A stretch of 5,243 nt of DNA. Source: Gammaproteobacteria bacterium. GTDB taxonomy: Bacteria > Pseudomonadota > Gammaproteobacteria > UBA12402. The position numbers and the translations under genes are program-made. The notes under the pieces were generated by a model that saw only the letters and a program-made list of their open reading frames with translations, was not told the DNA's origin and did not search any database. Shown here one piece after another: positions 1 through 5,090 of this stretch (positions within the stretch are counted from its first letter, which is position 1; every line of letters begins with the position of its first letter). The stretch is taken from positions 1 through 5,243 of the forward strand of contig JANQHY010000015.1 in assembly GCA_028282395.1 (NCBI GenBank). Direction: 5' to 3'.

Positions 1-135
1 GTGCAGCGCCGTTTACGTATTGGCTATAATCGTGCAGCAACACTGTTGGAAACCATGGAGCGTGCCGGATTGGTTAGCTCTATGCAAGGCAATGGCAGCC
101 GTGAAGTATTGGTGCCAACCGATGTTGAGCAATAG
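1..135 (+). CDS. ftsK: DNA translocase FtsK, C-terminal end (partial)
   Basis: This is the last 44 codons of FtsK, open at the left window edge and ending at TAG 133-135. FtsK is the septum-anchored hexameric ATPase that pumps DNA toward dif and activates XerCD recombination during cell division. Only the gamma domain is visible, a winged helix that reads KOPS motifs and contacts XerD. The segment [19 protein letters not shown] matches the recognition-helix region, followed by the typical GNGSREVL wing. The family usually has Arg after NRAA (E. coli NRAARIIEQME); here the residue is Thr (codon 40-42). The ATPase motor and membrane domains lie outside the window. The lolA start follows 13 nt after the stop with an SD sequence between, which suggests co-transcription. 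Identification is firm; the first base shown is not the true start. Confidence 0.93.
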   Translation: MQRRLRIGYNRAATLLETMERAGLVSSMQGNGSREVLVPTDVEQ

Positions 136-148
136 AGGAGAGTGAAAA

Positions 149-829
149 ATGGTAGTGATAAGAAAAATTTTATGGGTTGCAGGATTGCTATTCATAGTAC
201 AATCAACGTTTGCTGCTACCGCGGCAGAAAATCTACAGAGCCAACTCGATCGTATGACGACATTGAGTGCCGATTTTGTTCAGACAGTGCATGATGAACA
301 AGGGAAAGTTGTTCAGGAGAGTCATGGTAGTTTGGCAATTAAACGTCCAGGACTGTTCCGTTGGCAAGTTAACAAGCCATTGCCGCAGCTAATTATTACC
401 CGTGGTGATAAAGTTTGGGTGTATGATCCTGGGTTGGAACAGGTGACGATTCGCCGCCTCGATAACAGTATTAGCCATACGCCAATGTTGCTATTGACTT
501 CGCATCGTACCGATCTAACAGAGAACTTTTCTATTATTCAAAAAGGCAATCACTATACCTTGCTGCCGAAAGCAAGTGAAAAGAGTTTTCATCAAGTGGT
601 ATTAACATTCAATCGCGGCGTAATTAGTACCATGTGGTTGCAGACGCGGTTGGGGCAGCGGATGTTATTGCATTTTTACAATGTAAAAATGAACCAGCCA
701 ATTGCCGAGAGTCAGTTTCATCTTACCCCACCAAAAGGGGTTGATATCATTAACCAGTATGATTCGACAGCGAGCGCTGGTGGCGCCAGTTTATCCACTC
801 CACGAGTAGTGAAAAGCCAAGGGCGCTAA
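149..829 (+). CDS. lolA: Outer membrane lipoprotein carrier protein LolA, with extra C-terminal tail
   Basis: LolA is the periplasmic chaperone that takes lipoproteins from the LolCDE ABC transporter and hands them to LolB at the outer membrane. The 226-aa product starts at ATG 149 with SD AGGAGAG (136-142) directly after the ftsK stop. Residues 1-25 form a Sec signal peptide: basic R5-K6, hydrophobic core about 7-17, likely cleavage after A22 or A25. LolA landmarks are TLSADFVQTV (38-47), the conserved RPGLFRW (66-72, containing the Arg needed for lipoprotein release in E. coli), the YDPGLEQV strand, TPMLLL, and the terminal strand TPPKGVDIINQ (193-203). E. coli LolA is 203 aa including its signal peptide and ends close to this point. 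Here about 23 residues (204-226, Ser/Ala/Gly-rich, ending basic) are added. They are encoded inside the overlap with the 3' end of the convergent terC gene. A sequencing error removing an earlier stop is possible. Confidence 0.95.
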   Translation: MVVIRKILWVAGLLFIVQSTFAATAAENLQSQLDRMTTLSADFVQTVHDEQGKVVQESHGSLAIKRPGLFRWQVNKPLPQLIITRGDKVWVYDPGLEQVTIRRLDNSISHTPMLLLTSHRTDLTENFSIIQKGNHYTLLPKASEKSFHQVVLTFNRGVISTMWLQTRLGQRMLLHFYNVKMNQPIAESQFHLTPPKGVDIINQYDSTASAGGASLSTPRVVKSQGR

Positions 830-1472
830 ACAGATAGCCGCGCGGTATATCAATACCGCTACTCTCAATAATGAGTATGGCACCGATTAGTAGCAGAAAA
901 GCTAGTGCCAGTAGACGAACACGCATATGGCGTTGAATAAAGTTGCTGATTGGGCCGCTAGCAACCATCATCATCAAAATGGCGATAATGACAGCCGTTG
1001 CCATAATCCAGTAGTTGCGAGTCACACCTACCGCGGTCATCACGCTATCAATGGAGAATACCATGTCAAGTAGTACAATTTGCATGACAACGGTTTTGAA
1101 TTTACCGCTGCCGATGGCAAGTTTACGTGCTTTTTCCTGTTGCCCAGCTTTACGTAGTTCATCAAGCGATTTCCATATTAGAAAGATACCGCCGGCAAGC
1201 AGGAAAAGATCGCGTATCGAGATAGGGTGGTCAAATGGTGTAAATAGTGGGCGCTGTAAGGAGATTAATGCGAAGGCGCCAGCAAGCATCAGCAGGCGCA
1301 TGACCATTGCTAATGTTAGGCCAAGGCGGCGGGCGCGGCCCTGTTGGTGTAGGGGTAGCGTGGCGCTGATCAGACTAAGAAACACTAAGTTGTCAATGCC
1401 AAGAATAATTTCAAGACCAACCAATACTGCTAAGCTTAGCCAGGTATGGGAATCAAGCAGGATTGTTAGCAT
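750..1472 (-). CDS. TerC family integral membrane protein (YgdQ-like)
   Basis: A 240-aa polytopic inner-membrane protein of the TerC family, closest by eye to E. coli YgdQ. Family members are linked to metal ion (notably manganese) homeostasis, export or metalation; the substrate of this one cannot be read from sequence. The two diagnostic acidic membrane motifs are present: EIILGIDN (21-28) near the N-terminus and LLDMVFSIDSV (134-144), whose in-membrane Asp residues are the presumed metal ligands. The RARRLGL motif (46-52) and IPRGYLF (209-215) are also conserved. About seven hydrophobic segments are seen, near residues 13-33, 52-72, 87-102, 127-147, 154-172, 187-203 and 212-226. The ATG start has SD AAGGAA (complement of 1478-1483) 5 nt upstream. 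Length is normal for the YgdQ group (E. coli 237 aa). The last 26 codons overlap the lolA 3' end tail to tail. No clear promoter was found upstream. Confidence 0.9.
   Translation of the reverse strand: MLTILLDSHTWLSLAVLVGLEIILGIDNLVFLSLISATLPLHQQGRARRLGLTLAMVMRLLMLAGAFALISLQRPLFTPFDHPISIRDLFLLAGGIFLIWKSLDELRKAGQQEKARKLAIGSGKFKTVVMQIVLLDMVFSIDSVMTAVGVTRNYWIMATAVIIAILMMMVASGPISNFIQRHMRVRLLALAFLLLIGAILIIESSGIDIPRGYLFSALGFSLLVEWINWRHQRSLSNHTG
842..859. repeat. Perfect 7-bp inverted repeat just past the lolA stop
   Basis: GCGGTAT (842-848), loop ATCA, ATACCGC (853-859) form a perfect stem-loop 12 nt downstream of the lolA stop codon. It lies inside terC, over codons 205-211. No T-run follows on either strand, so it is not an intrinsic terminator. 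It could stabilise the 3' end of a lolA message or simply reflect terC coding for GIDIPR. Confidence 0.5.
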
Positions 1473-1580
1473 GCGGCTTCCTTGTTTGTTATGCGCTGTT
1501 GTTGCTAATTTATCATTATCTTAGTATTTCTGATAGTAGTAGGTAGCGATTGACTCACGCTAATCATGCTAAGAAGTTGG

Positions 1581-1607
1581 ATATTTTTATAAATTTATAT
1601 TTAAAAA
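1581..1607. other. 27-nt uninterrupted A/T tract
   Basis: Every base from 1581 to 1607 is A or T, and the tract includes the 12-bp palindrome TATAAATTTATA at 1588-1599. It lies about 110 nt upstream of the terC start. It may be a bent or easily melted element, an UP-like element or a site for a nucleoid protein. No well-spaced -35/-10 pair could be assigned to it. Confidence 0.4.
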
Positions 1608-1651
1608 GATAGATTGTCTTTATCGTCGCTCCGCGCGCTACCAACACTATT

Positions 1652-1694
1652 ACCTTCTCGAAAATGATACAACTGTTTTAGTTAATGAGAAGGT
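1652..1694. repeat. Nested inverted repeat in the terC-rpsL spacer
   Basis: The outer arms are ACCTTCTC (1652-1659) and GAGAAGGT (1687-1694), perfectly complementary over 8 bp. In RNA the pairing extends two more base pairs, one of them G-U. The 27-nt interior holds a second small stem, AACT (1671-1674) with AGTT (1680-1683). It sits upstream of both rpsL promoter candidates, so it would more likely act as DNA or in a longer transcript. Function unknown. Confidence 0.45.
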
Positions 1695-1715
1695 GATCTA
1701 TATCTTTGGTTGTGG

Positions 1716-1746
1716 TTGATTCAGAGTTGCCTAAATTAGTTATAAT
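1716..1746 (+). promoter_or_regulatory. Candidate upstream sigma70 promoter for the str operon (P1)
   Basis: A perfect -10 box TATAAT lies at 1741-1746. The best -35 match is TTGATT at 1716-1721, but the spacer is then 19 bp, longer than the preferred 17. No full extended -10 TG is present. If active, it starts near 1753 and gives a leader of about 210 nt before rpsL. It is weaker than the promoter at 1856-1884. Confidence 0.4.
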
Positions 1747-1845
1747 TTTTGCTCCTATCCCCTTGGCAAAAGCGAAAAAACATGCTCTACTAGCGCATCT
1801 ATCGAGGTGATGGTGTGATTGTAGTTGATATACGCAATATCGGCA

Positions 1846-1860
1846 GTCAAGCAGCTTGAC
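1846..1860. promoter_or_regulatory. 15-bp perfect palindrome over the -35 box, candidate operator
   Basis: GTCAAGC-A-GCTTGAC is a perfect odd palindrome with 7-bp arms. Its right arm contains the first five bases of the -35 box TTGACA (1856-1861). A dimeric regulator bound here would compete with sigma70 region 4. As RNA from an upstream start it could also fold, but with a one-base centre the hairpin would be strained, so a DNA-level role is more natural. No regulator is identifiable from the window. Confidence 0.45.
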
Positions 1861-1884
1861 AGGGTTGCGCTGAGCTTTTACAAT
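1856..1884 (+). promoter_or_regulatory. Main sigma70 promoter of the str operon (P2)
   Basis: The -35 box TTGACA (1856-1861) matches the consensus exactly, the spacer is 17 bp, and the -10 box TACAAT (1879-1884) matches five of six. The predicted start is about 1891, giving a leader of roughly 75 nt to the rpsL ATG. The bases after the -10 (CGTCCTCC) are C-rich. A GC-rich discriminator is typical of stringently controlled ribosomal promoters in enterics, so ppGpp/DksA control is plausible but inferred. Confidence 0.8.
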
Positions 1885-1896
1885 CGTCCTCCTCGA

Positions 1897-1920
1897 TGTT
1901 ATTAGCACGAGCTAATTACA
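1897..1920 (+). promoter_or_regulatory. Stem-loop in the rpsL 5' leader
   Basis: TGT-T-ATTAGC (1897-1906), loop ACGA, GCTAAT-T-ACA (1911-1920) gives nine base pairs with one internal U-U mismatch, only a few nucleotides from the predicted P2 transcript start. No U-run follows, so it is not an intrinsic terminator. It may protect the 5' end of the mRNA or be a binding site for a ribosomal protein such as S7, but no resemblance to a known site was established. Confidence 0.5.
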
Positions 1921-1965
1921 AGTAAATGGTAAGTTTGCCGGTATAACGGGAGCGTAGAAGATTTT

Positions 1966-2343
1966 ATGCCAACAATTAATCAACTGGTGCGCCAGGGGCG
2001 CAAGCCGCAAAAGGCGAAAAGTAAGAGTCCAGCAATGGATGAGTGCCCGCAGAAACGTGGGGTTTGTACGCGTGTCTATACGACTACACCTAAAAAGCCT
2101 AACTCGGCTTTGCGGAAGGTCGCACGTATCCGTTTAACTAACGGTATTGAGGTGACTGGCTATATTCCAGGTGAAGGCCATAATCTTCAGGAGCACTCGA
2201 CAGTATTGATTCGTGGTGGTCGTGTTAAGGATTTACCAGGTGTGCGTTATCACATTGTGCGTGGAACCCTCGATACAACCGGTGTGAGCGACCGTAGGCA
2301 GAGTCGTTCTAAGTATGGCGCTAAAAAGCCTAAAGAGGCATAG
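1966..2343 (+). CDS. rpsL: 30S ribosomal protein S12
   Basis: S12 is a core 30S subunit protein at the decoding centre, controlling accuracy and the target region of streptomycin. The 125-aa product has the normal family length (E. coli 124) and aligns throughout: [27 protein letters not shown] (split here as residues 27-53), EGHNLQEHS (70-78), [14 protein letters not shown] (83-96), SRSKYG (113-118). K43, K88 and P91, where streptomycin-resistance or dependence changes occur, are wild type, so the allele predicts sensitivity at S12. D89, the residue methylthiolated by RimO, is present. The ATG follows a modest SD: GAAG at 1957-1960, with GGGAG further up at 1948-1952. It is the first gene of the str operon, downstream of the promoter at 1856-1884, and rpsG follows after only 19 nt. 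Confidence 0.98.
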   Translation: MPTINQLVRQGRKPQKAKSKSPAMDECPQKRGVCTRVYTTTPKKPNSALRKVARIRLTNGIEVTGYIPGEGHNLQEHSTVLIRGGRVKDLPGVRYHIVRGTLDTTGVSDRRQSRSKYGAKKPKEA

Positions 2344-2362
2344 AGGATAGAAGGTATCAGTC

Positions 2363-2926
2363 ATGAGAAGAAAAGCAGCCCCAAAACGCGATCTCCTGCC
2401 AGACCCTAAGTACGGCAGTGAGTTTTTAACAAAATTTATTAACCATCTGATGGAGAGCGGTAAACGCTCTTTGGCCGAGCGGATTGTTTATGGTGCACTG
2501 TCAACTGCTGAAGAGAAGCTGAAAGGTAGCCCAATTGATACGCCAGCAGCAACAACAGAAGAGGGTGAAGAGGGTGAAGGTGGTAGTGAAGGCGGTATGG
2601 GTAGTGCAGGCACTAGTCTGCCGCGACCATTGCTGATTCTACAGGCTGCGCTAAATAATGTTCGTCCTGCAGTAGAAGTTAAAGCGCGCCGTGTTGGTGG
2701 TGCCACTTATCAGATTCCTATTGAAGTGCCGGCAAATCGTGGTCGCTCATTAGCAATGCGTTGGATGATTAATGCTGCTAAGTCGCGTCGTGAAAAGACC
2801 ATGATGTTGCGTTTGGCCGCAGAGATTGTTGACGCATTTAATGGTACCGGTGTTGCTGTGAAGAAGCGTGATGATACGCACCGTATGGCTAGAGCAAACC
2901 AGGCATTCGCCCATTATCGTTGGTAG
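2363..2926 (+). CDS. rpsG: 30S ribosomal protein S7 with a Gly/Glu-rich internal insertion
   Basis: S7 nucleates assembly of the 30S head by binding the 3' major domain of 16S rRNA and lies near the E-site tRNA. The 187-aa product keeps the family core: [20 protein letters not shown] (11-30), [32 protein letters not shown] (98-117), [10 protein letters not shown], and the C-terminus [17 protein letters not shown], which ends where standard 156-aa S7 ends. The extra length is one block at about residues 56-86 (nt 2528-2620), in the loop between the second and third helices. The block is low complexity, with an [15 protein letters not shown] pattern from in-frame 9-nt repeats. In E. coli S7 is the translational repressor of this operon through the rpsL-rpsG spacer; the spacer here is too short for that element. 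The SD AAGG (2351-2354) lies 8 nt before the ATG. The block is in frame and lacks stops, so it is translated. Confidence 0.97.
   Translation: MRRKAAPKRDLLPDPKYGSEFLTKFINHLMESGKRSLAERIVYGALSTAEEKLKGSPIDTPAATTEEGEEGEGGSEGGMGSAGTSLPRPLLILQAALNNVRPAVEVKARRVGGATYQIPIEVPANRGRSLAMRWMINAAKSRREKTMMLRLAAEIVDAFNGTGVAVKKRDDTHRMARANQAFAHYRW
2558..2584 (+). repeat. Tandem 9-bp coding repeat inside rpsG
   Basis: GAAGAGGGT occurs at 2558-2566 and 2567-2575, followed by the degenerate copy GAAGGTGGT at 2576-2584. The unit is in frame (Glu-Glu-Gly), and related SEG and GMG triplets follow. The coding strand has no C from 2557 to 2592. The pattern suggests that the S7 insertion grew by replication slippage and may vary in length between strains. 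Confidence 0.7.
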
Positions 2927-2931
2927 GAGAG
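2925..2931 (+). promoter_or_regulatory. fusA ribosome binding site overlapping the rpsG stop
   Basis: AGGAGAG is a strong SD sequence 8 nt before ATG 2940. Its first two bases are part of the rpsG TAG stop (2924-2926), so S7 translation would deliver ribosomes directly onto the fusA start. It decides the start at 2940 over an in-frame ATG at 2868 inside rpsG. Confidence 0.85.
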
Positions 2932-2939
2932 AGAGTAAC

Positions 2940-5033
2940 ATGGCACGTACAACCCCTATAGATCTTTATCGTAACATTGGTATTATGGCCCATATCGATG
3001 CGGGCAAAACGACAACAACTGAGCGCGTACTATTCTACACAGGTATTTCCCATAAAATTGGTGAGGTGCATGAAGGCGCAGCAGTCATGGACTGGATGGA
3101 GCAAGAGCAGGAGCGGGGAATCACTATTACCTCAGCAGCAACCACTTGCTATTGGCAGGGAATGGATAAGCAGTACAAGCAGCATCGCATTAATATCATT
3201 GATACCCCAGGTCACGTTGACTTTACTATTGAGGTTGAGCGGTCGCTACGTGTTCTCGATGGCGCTGTTGCCGTATTTTGTGCGGTTGGTGGTGTTGAGC
3301 CCCAGTCTGAAACGGTATGGCGTCAAGCGAATAAGTATCATGTGCCGCGGATGGCTTTTGTTAATAAAATGGACCGTACGGGTGCTAACTTCTTACGCGC
3401 AGTTGAACAAATAAATAAACGCCTCGGTGCTAATCCGATTCCAATGCAGTTACCAGTCGGCGCAGAAGAGAATTTTAGAGGTGTGGTTGACCTAATTCGC
3501 ATGAAGGTTATTCTCTGGGATGATGCCACAAAGGGCGTTAGCTATGTGACAGAAGATGTTCCAGCTGAGATGCAGGCTGAATGTGAGAAATATCGTGAGC
3601 AGATGATCGAAGCTGCTGCCGAGTCTTCTGAAGCGTTAATGGATAAATATCTAGAGAGCGGTGAGCTTTCAGCTGAAGAGATCAAACAGGGAATTCGTGC
3701 ACGCACGCTAGCGAATGAAATTGTGCCCGTTTTCTGCGGTTCCGCATTTAAAAATAAAGGTGTACAAGCGCTATTGGATGCAGTTATTGACTATATGCCA
3801 TCACCTCTAGATGTTCCTGCCATCAAAGGCGAACTAGATAATGGTGAAGAGGCTGAGCGTCCAGCTGATGATGATGCGCCATTTGCTGCGCTCGGCTTTA
3901 AAATTGCCACTGATCCTTTTGTTGGAACCTTGGTATTTTTCCGTGTCTACTCAGGTGTCGTAAAAGCCGGTGACATGGTTTATAACTCAGTCAAAGGTAA
4001 AAAAGAGCGTCTTGGACGTCTTCTGCAGATGCACTCAAATAGTCGTGAAGAGATCAAAGAGGTGCGTGCGGGTGATATTGCTGCTGCAGTTGGTCTCAAG
4101 TCGGTTACAACGGGTGATACGTTGTGTGAGCAGAAACAGCAGATTGTTCTTGAGCGTATGGAGTTTCCTGAGCCAGTAATTTCGGTCGCAATTGAGCCGA
4201 AAACTAAGCCAGATCAGGAGAAAATGAGTGTTGCACTACGTAAACTGGCGCAAGAGGATCCCTCTTTCCGTATGTATACGGATGAAGAGTCAGGCCAAAC
4301 GATTATTGCCGGTATGGGTGAGCTGCACTTAGAAATTATTGTTGATCGTTTGAGACGTGAATTTAATGTAGATGCCAATGTTGGTAAGCCAAGTGTTGCT
4401 TATCGTGAAACGATTAAGAAGCAGGTTGAGCAAGAAGGTAAATTTGTTAAGCAATCAGGTGGTCGTGGACAGTATGGTCATGTTTGGTTGCGTATTGAGC
4501 CGAATGAGCCAGGTAAAGGGTTTGAGTTTGCTGATGAGATTTTTGGTGGTGTTGTACCAAAAGAGTATATTCCAGCCGTTGAAAAAGGCCTGAAAGAGCA
4601 GATGGATAATGGTGTTATTGCCGGTTATCCATTAGTAGATATTAAAGTTGCACTTTATGATGGTTCTTACCATGATGTTGACTCGAGTGAGGCGGCCTTT
4701 AAATCTGCTGCGAAATTGGGATTAAGAGAAGGTGCGCGTAAAGCGGATGCAGTGTTACTTGAACCAATTATGAAAGTTGAAGCGACAACCCCAGAAGAGT
4801 ATATGGGTGATGTCATGGGTGACTTGAATCGCCGTCGTGGTGTGTTGCAAGGGATGGAGGATACCCCCGCAGGTAAATCTATCTCTGCTGAAGTGCCACT
4901 GGCGGAGATGTTTGGTTATGCCACTGATCTGCGTTCAATGTCGCAGGGGCGTGCAACTTATACGATGGAGTTTCTGAAGTACAGCGAAGTGCCTAAGAAT
5001 GTGGCCGAAGCGATTATCGAAGAGAGAAAGTGA
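2940..5033 (+). CDS. fusA: Translation elongation factor G (EF-G)
   Basis: EF-G is the GTPase that drives ribosomal translocation and, with RRF, ribosome recycling. The 697-aa product (E. coli 704) is complete. GTPase motifs are in order: G1 AHIDAGKT (17-24), G2/switch I ERGITI (58-63), G3 DTPGHVDF (88-95), G4 NKMD (142-145), G5 CGSAFKNKG (266-274), with the EF-G-specific G' insertion between G4 and G5. Domain IV carries GGRGQYGH (507-514) and the tip loop [14 protein letters not shown], whose His578 corresponds to the residue reaching the decoding centre. The C-terminal domain has [10 protein letters not shown] and the RATYTM stretch. The start [15 protein letters not shown] matches the family, whereas an upstream in-frame ATG at 2868 would add 24 residues read from the rpsG 3' end. 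The gene starts 13 nt after rpsG and ends with tandem in-frame stops TGA TAG. Codons favour CGT, GGT and GTT, and no CGA Arg codon was seen, as expected for high expression. Confidence 0.98.
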   Translation: MARTTPIDLYRNIGIMAHIDAGKTTTTERVLFYTGISHKIGEVHEGAAVMDWMEQEQERGITITSAATTCYWQGMDKQYKQHRINIIDTPGHVDFTIEVERSLRVLDGAVAVFCAVGGVEPQSETVWRQANKYHVPRMAFVNKMDRTGANFLRAVEQINKRLGANPIPMQLPVGAEENFRGVVDLIRMKVILWDDATKGVSYVTEDVPAEMQAECEKYREQMIEAAAESSEALMDKYLESGELSAEEIKQGIRARTLANEIVPVFCGSAFKNKGVQALLDAVIDYMPSPLDVPAIKGELDNGEEAERPADDDAPFAALGFKIATDPFVGTLVFFRVYSGVVKAGDMVYNSVKGKKERLGRLLQMHSNSREEIKEVRAGDIAAAVGLKSVTTGDTLCEQKQQIVLERMEFPEPVISVAIEPKTKPDQEKMSVALRKLAQEDPSFRMYTDEESGQTIIAGMGELHLEIIVDRLRREFNVDANVGKPSVAYRETIKKQVEQEGKFVKQSGGRGQYGHVWLRIEPNEPGKGFEFADEIFGGVVPKEYIPAVEKGLKEQMDNGVIAGYPLVDIKVALYDGSYHDVDSSEAAFKSAAKLGLREGARKADAVLLEPIMKVEATTPEEYMGDVMGDLNRRRGVLQGMEDTPAGKSISAEVPLAEMFGYATDLRSMSQGRATYTMEFLKYSEVPKNVAEAIIEERK

Positions 5034-5076
5034 TAGGACTTTAATGTTAAATCGACTAAGTGAAGATTTGAGAAAT

Positions 5077-5083
5077 AGGGGAG
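5077..5083 (+). promoter_or_regulatory. tuf ribosome binding site
   Basis: AGGGGAG lies 7 nt before the tuf ATG at 5091. The 57-nt fusA-tuf spacer shows only a tiny TTTAA-TG-TTAAA inverted repeat (5040-5051) besides this. No terminator or convincing separate promoter is visible in the spacer itself, so tuf is probably read from the str promoters, although in E. coli extra tuf promoters lie inside fusA. Confidence 0.8.
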
Positions 5084-5090
5084 AATAACG

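Larger units (their letters stand above)
1473..1965. other. Divergent terC / rpsL intergenic regulatory region
   Basis: This 493-nt stretch separates the starts of terC (leftward) and rpsL (rightward). It has no credible gene: the one open frame inside it, on the minus strand at 1678-1908, has no family resemblance and covers the rpsL promoters. It contains the terC SD (1478-1483), a 27-nt all-A/T run, a nested inverted repeat (1652-1694), two promoter candidates facing rpsL, a palindrome on the main -35 box and a leader stem-loop. No tRNA, terminator or end of an upstream ribosomal or RNA polymerase gene was seen. Confidence 0.8.

Noticed and set aside
776..783. GCTGGTGG, identical to the E. 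coli Chi site
   Set aside because: A single 8-mer in 5.2 kb can occur by chance, and Chi sequences differ between lineages.
791..799. TTATCCACT, one mismatch from a DnaA box
   Set aside because: An isolated copy inside coding sequence with no cluster or origin-like context.
1015..1524. Plus-strand open frame of 169 codons
   Set aside because: Almost entirely antisense to terC, with a Ser/Arg/Cys-rich translation typical of a shadow frame; no SD or domain.
1550..1555. TTGACT as a plus-strand -35 box
   Set aside because: No acceptable -10 at 16-18 bp; the A/T tract is too far downstream.
1822..1850. Minus-strand promoter from the other arm of the palindrome (TTGACT)
   Set aside because: The only TACAAT on that strand is 21 bp away, and boxes at normal spacing are poor.
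1678..1908. Minus-strand open frame of 76 codons in the terC-rpsL spacer
   Set aside because: No recognisable family, His/Cys/Arg-rich translation of promoter DNA, and it covers the rpsL promoters, operator candidate and leader.
2488..2706. Minus-strand open frame opposite the S7 insertion
   Set aside because: Pro/Ser-rich mirror of the GAAGAGGGT repeats; no independent coding signal.
2868..2939. 24-residue upstream extension of EF-G from ATG 2868
   Set aside because: It would be read from inside rpsG. The strong SD at 2925-2931 and the family N-terminus fix the start at 2940.
5034..5090. Separate promoter or terminator between fusA and tuf
   Set aside because: No spaced -35/-10 pair and no GC-rich stem followed by a T-run; only a 5-bp AT-only inverted repeat.
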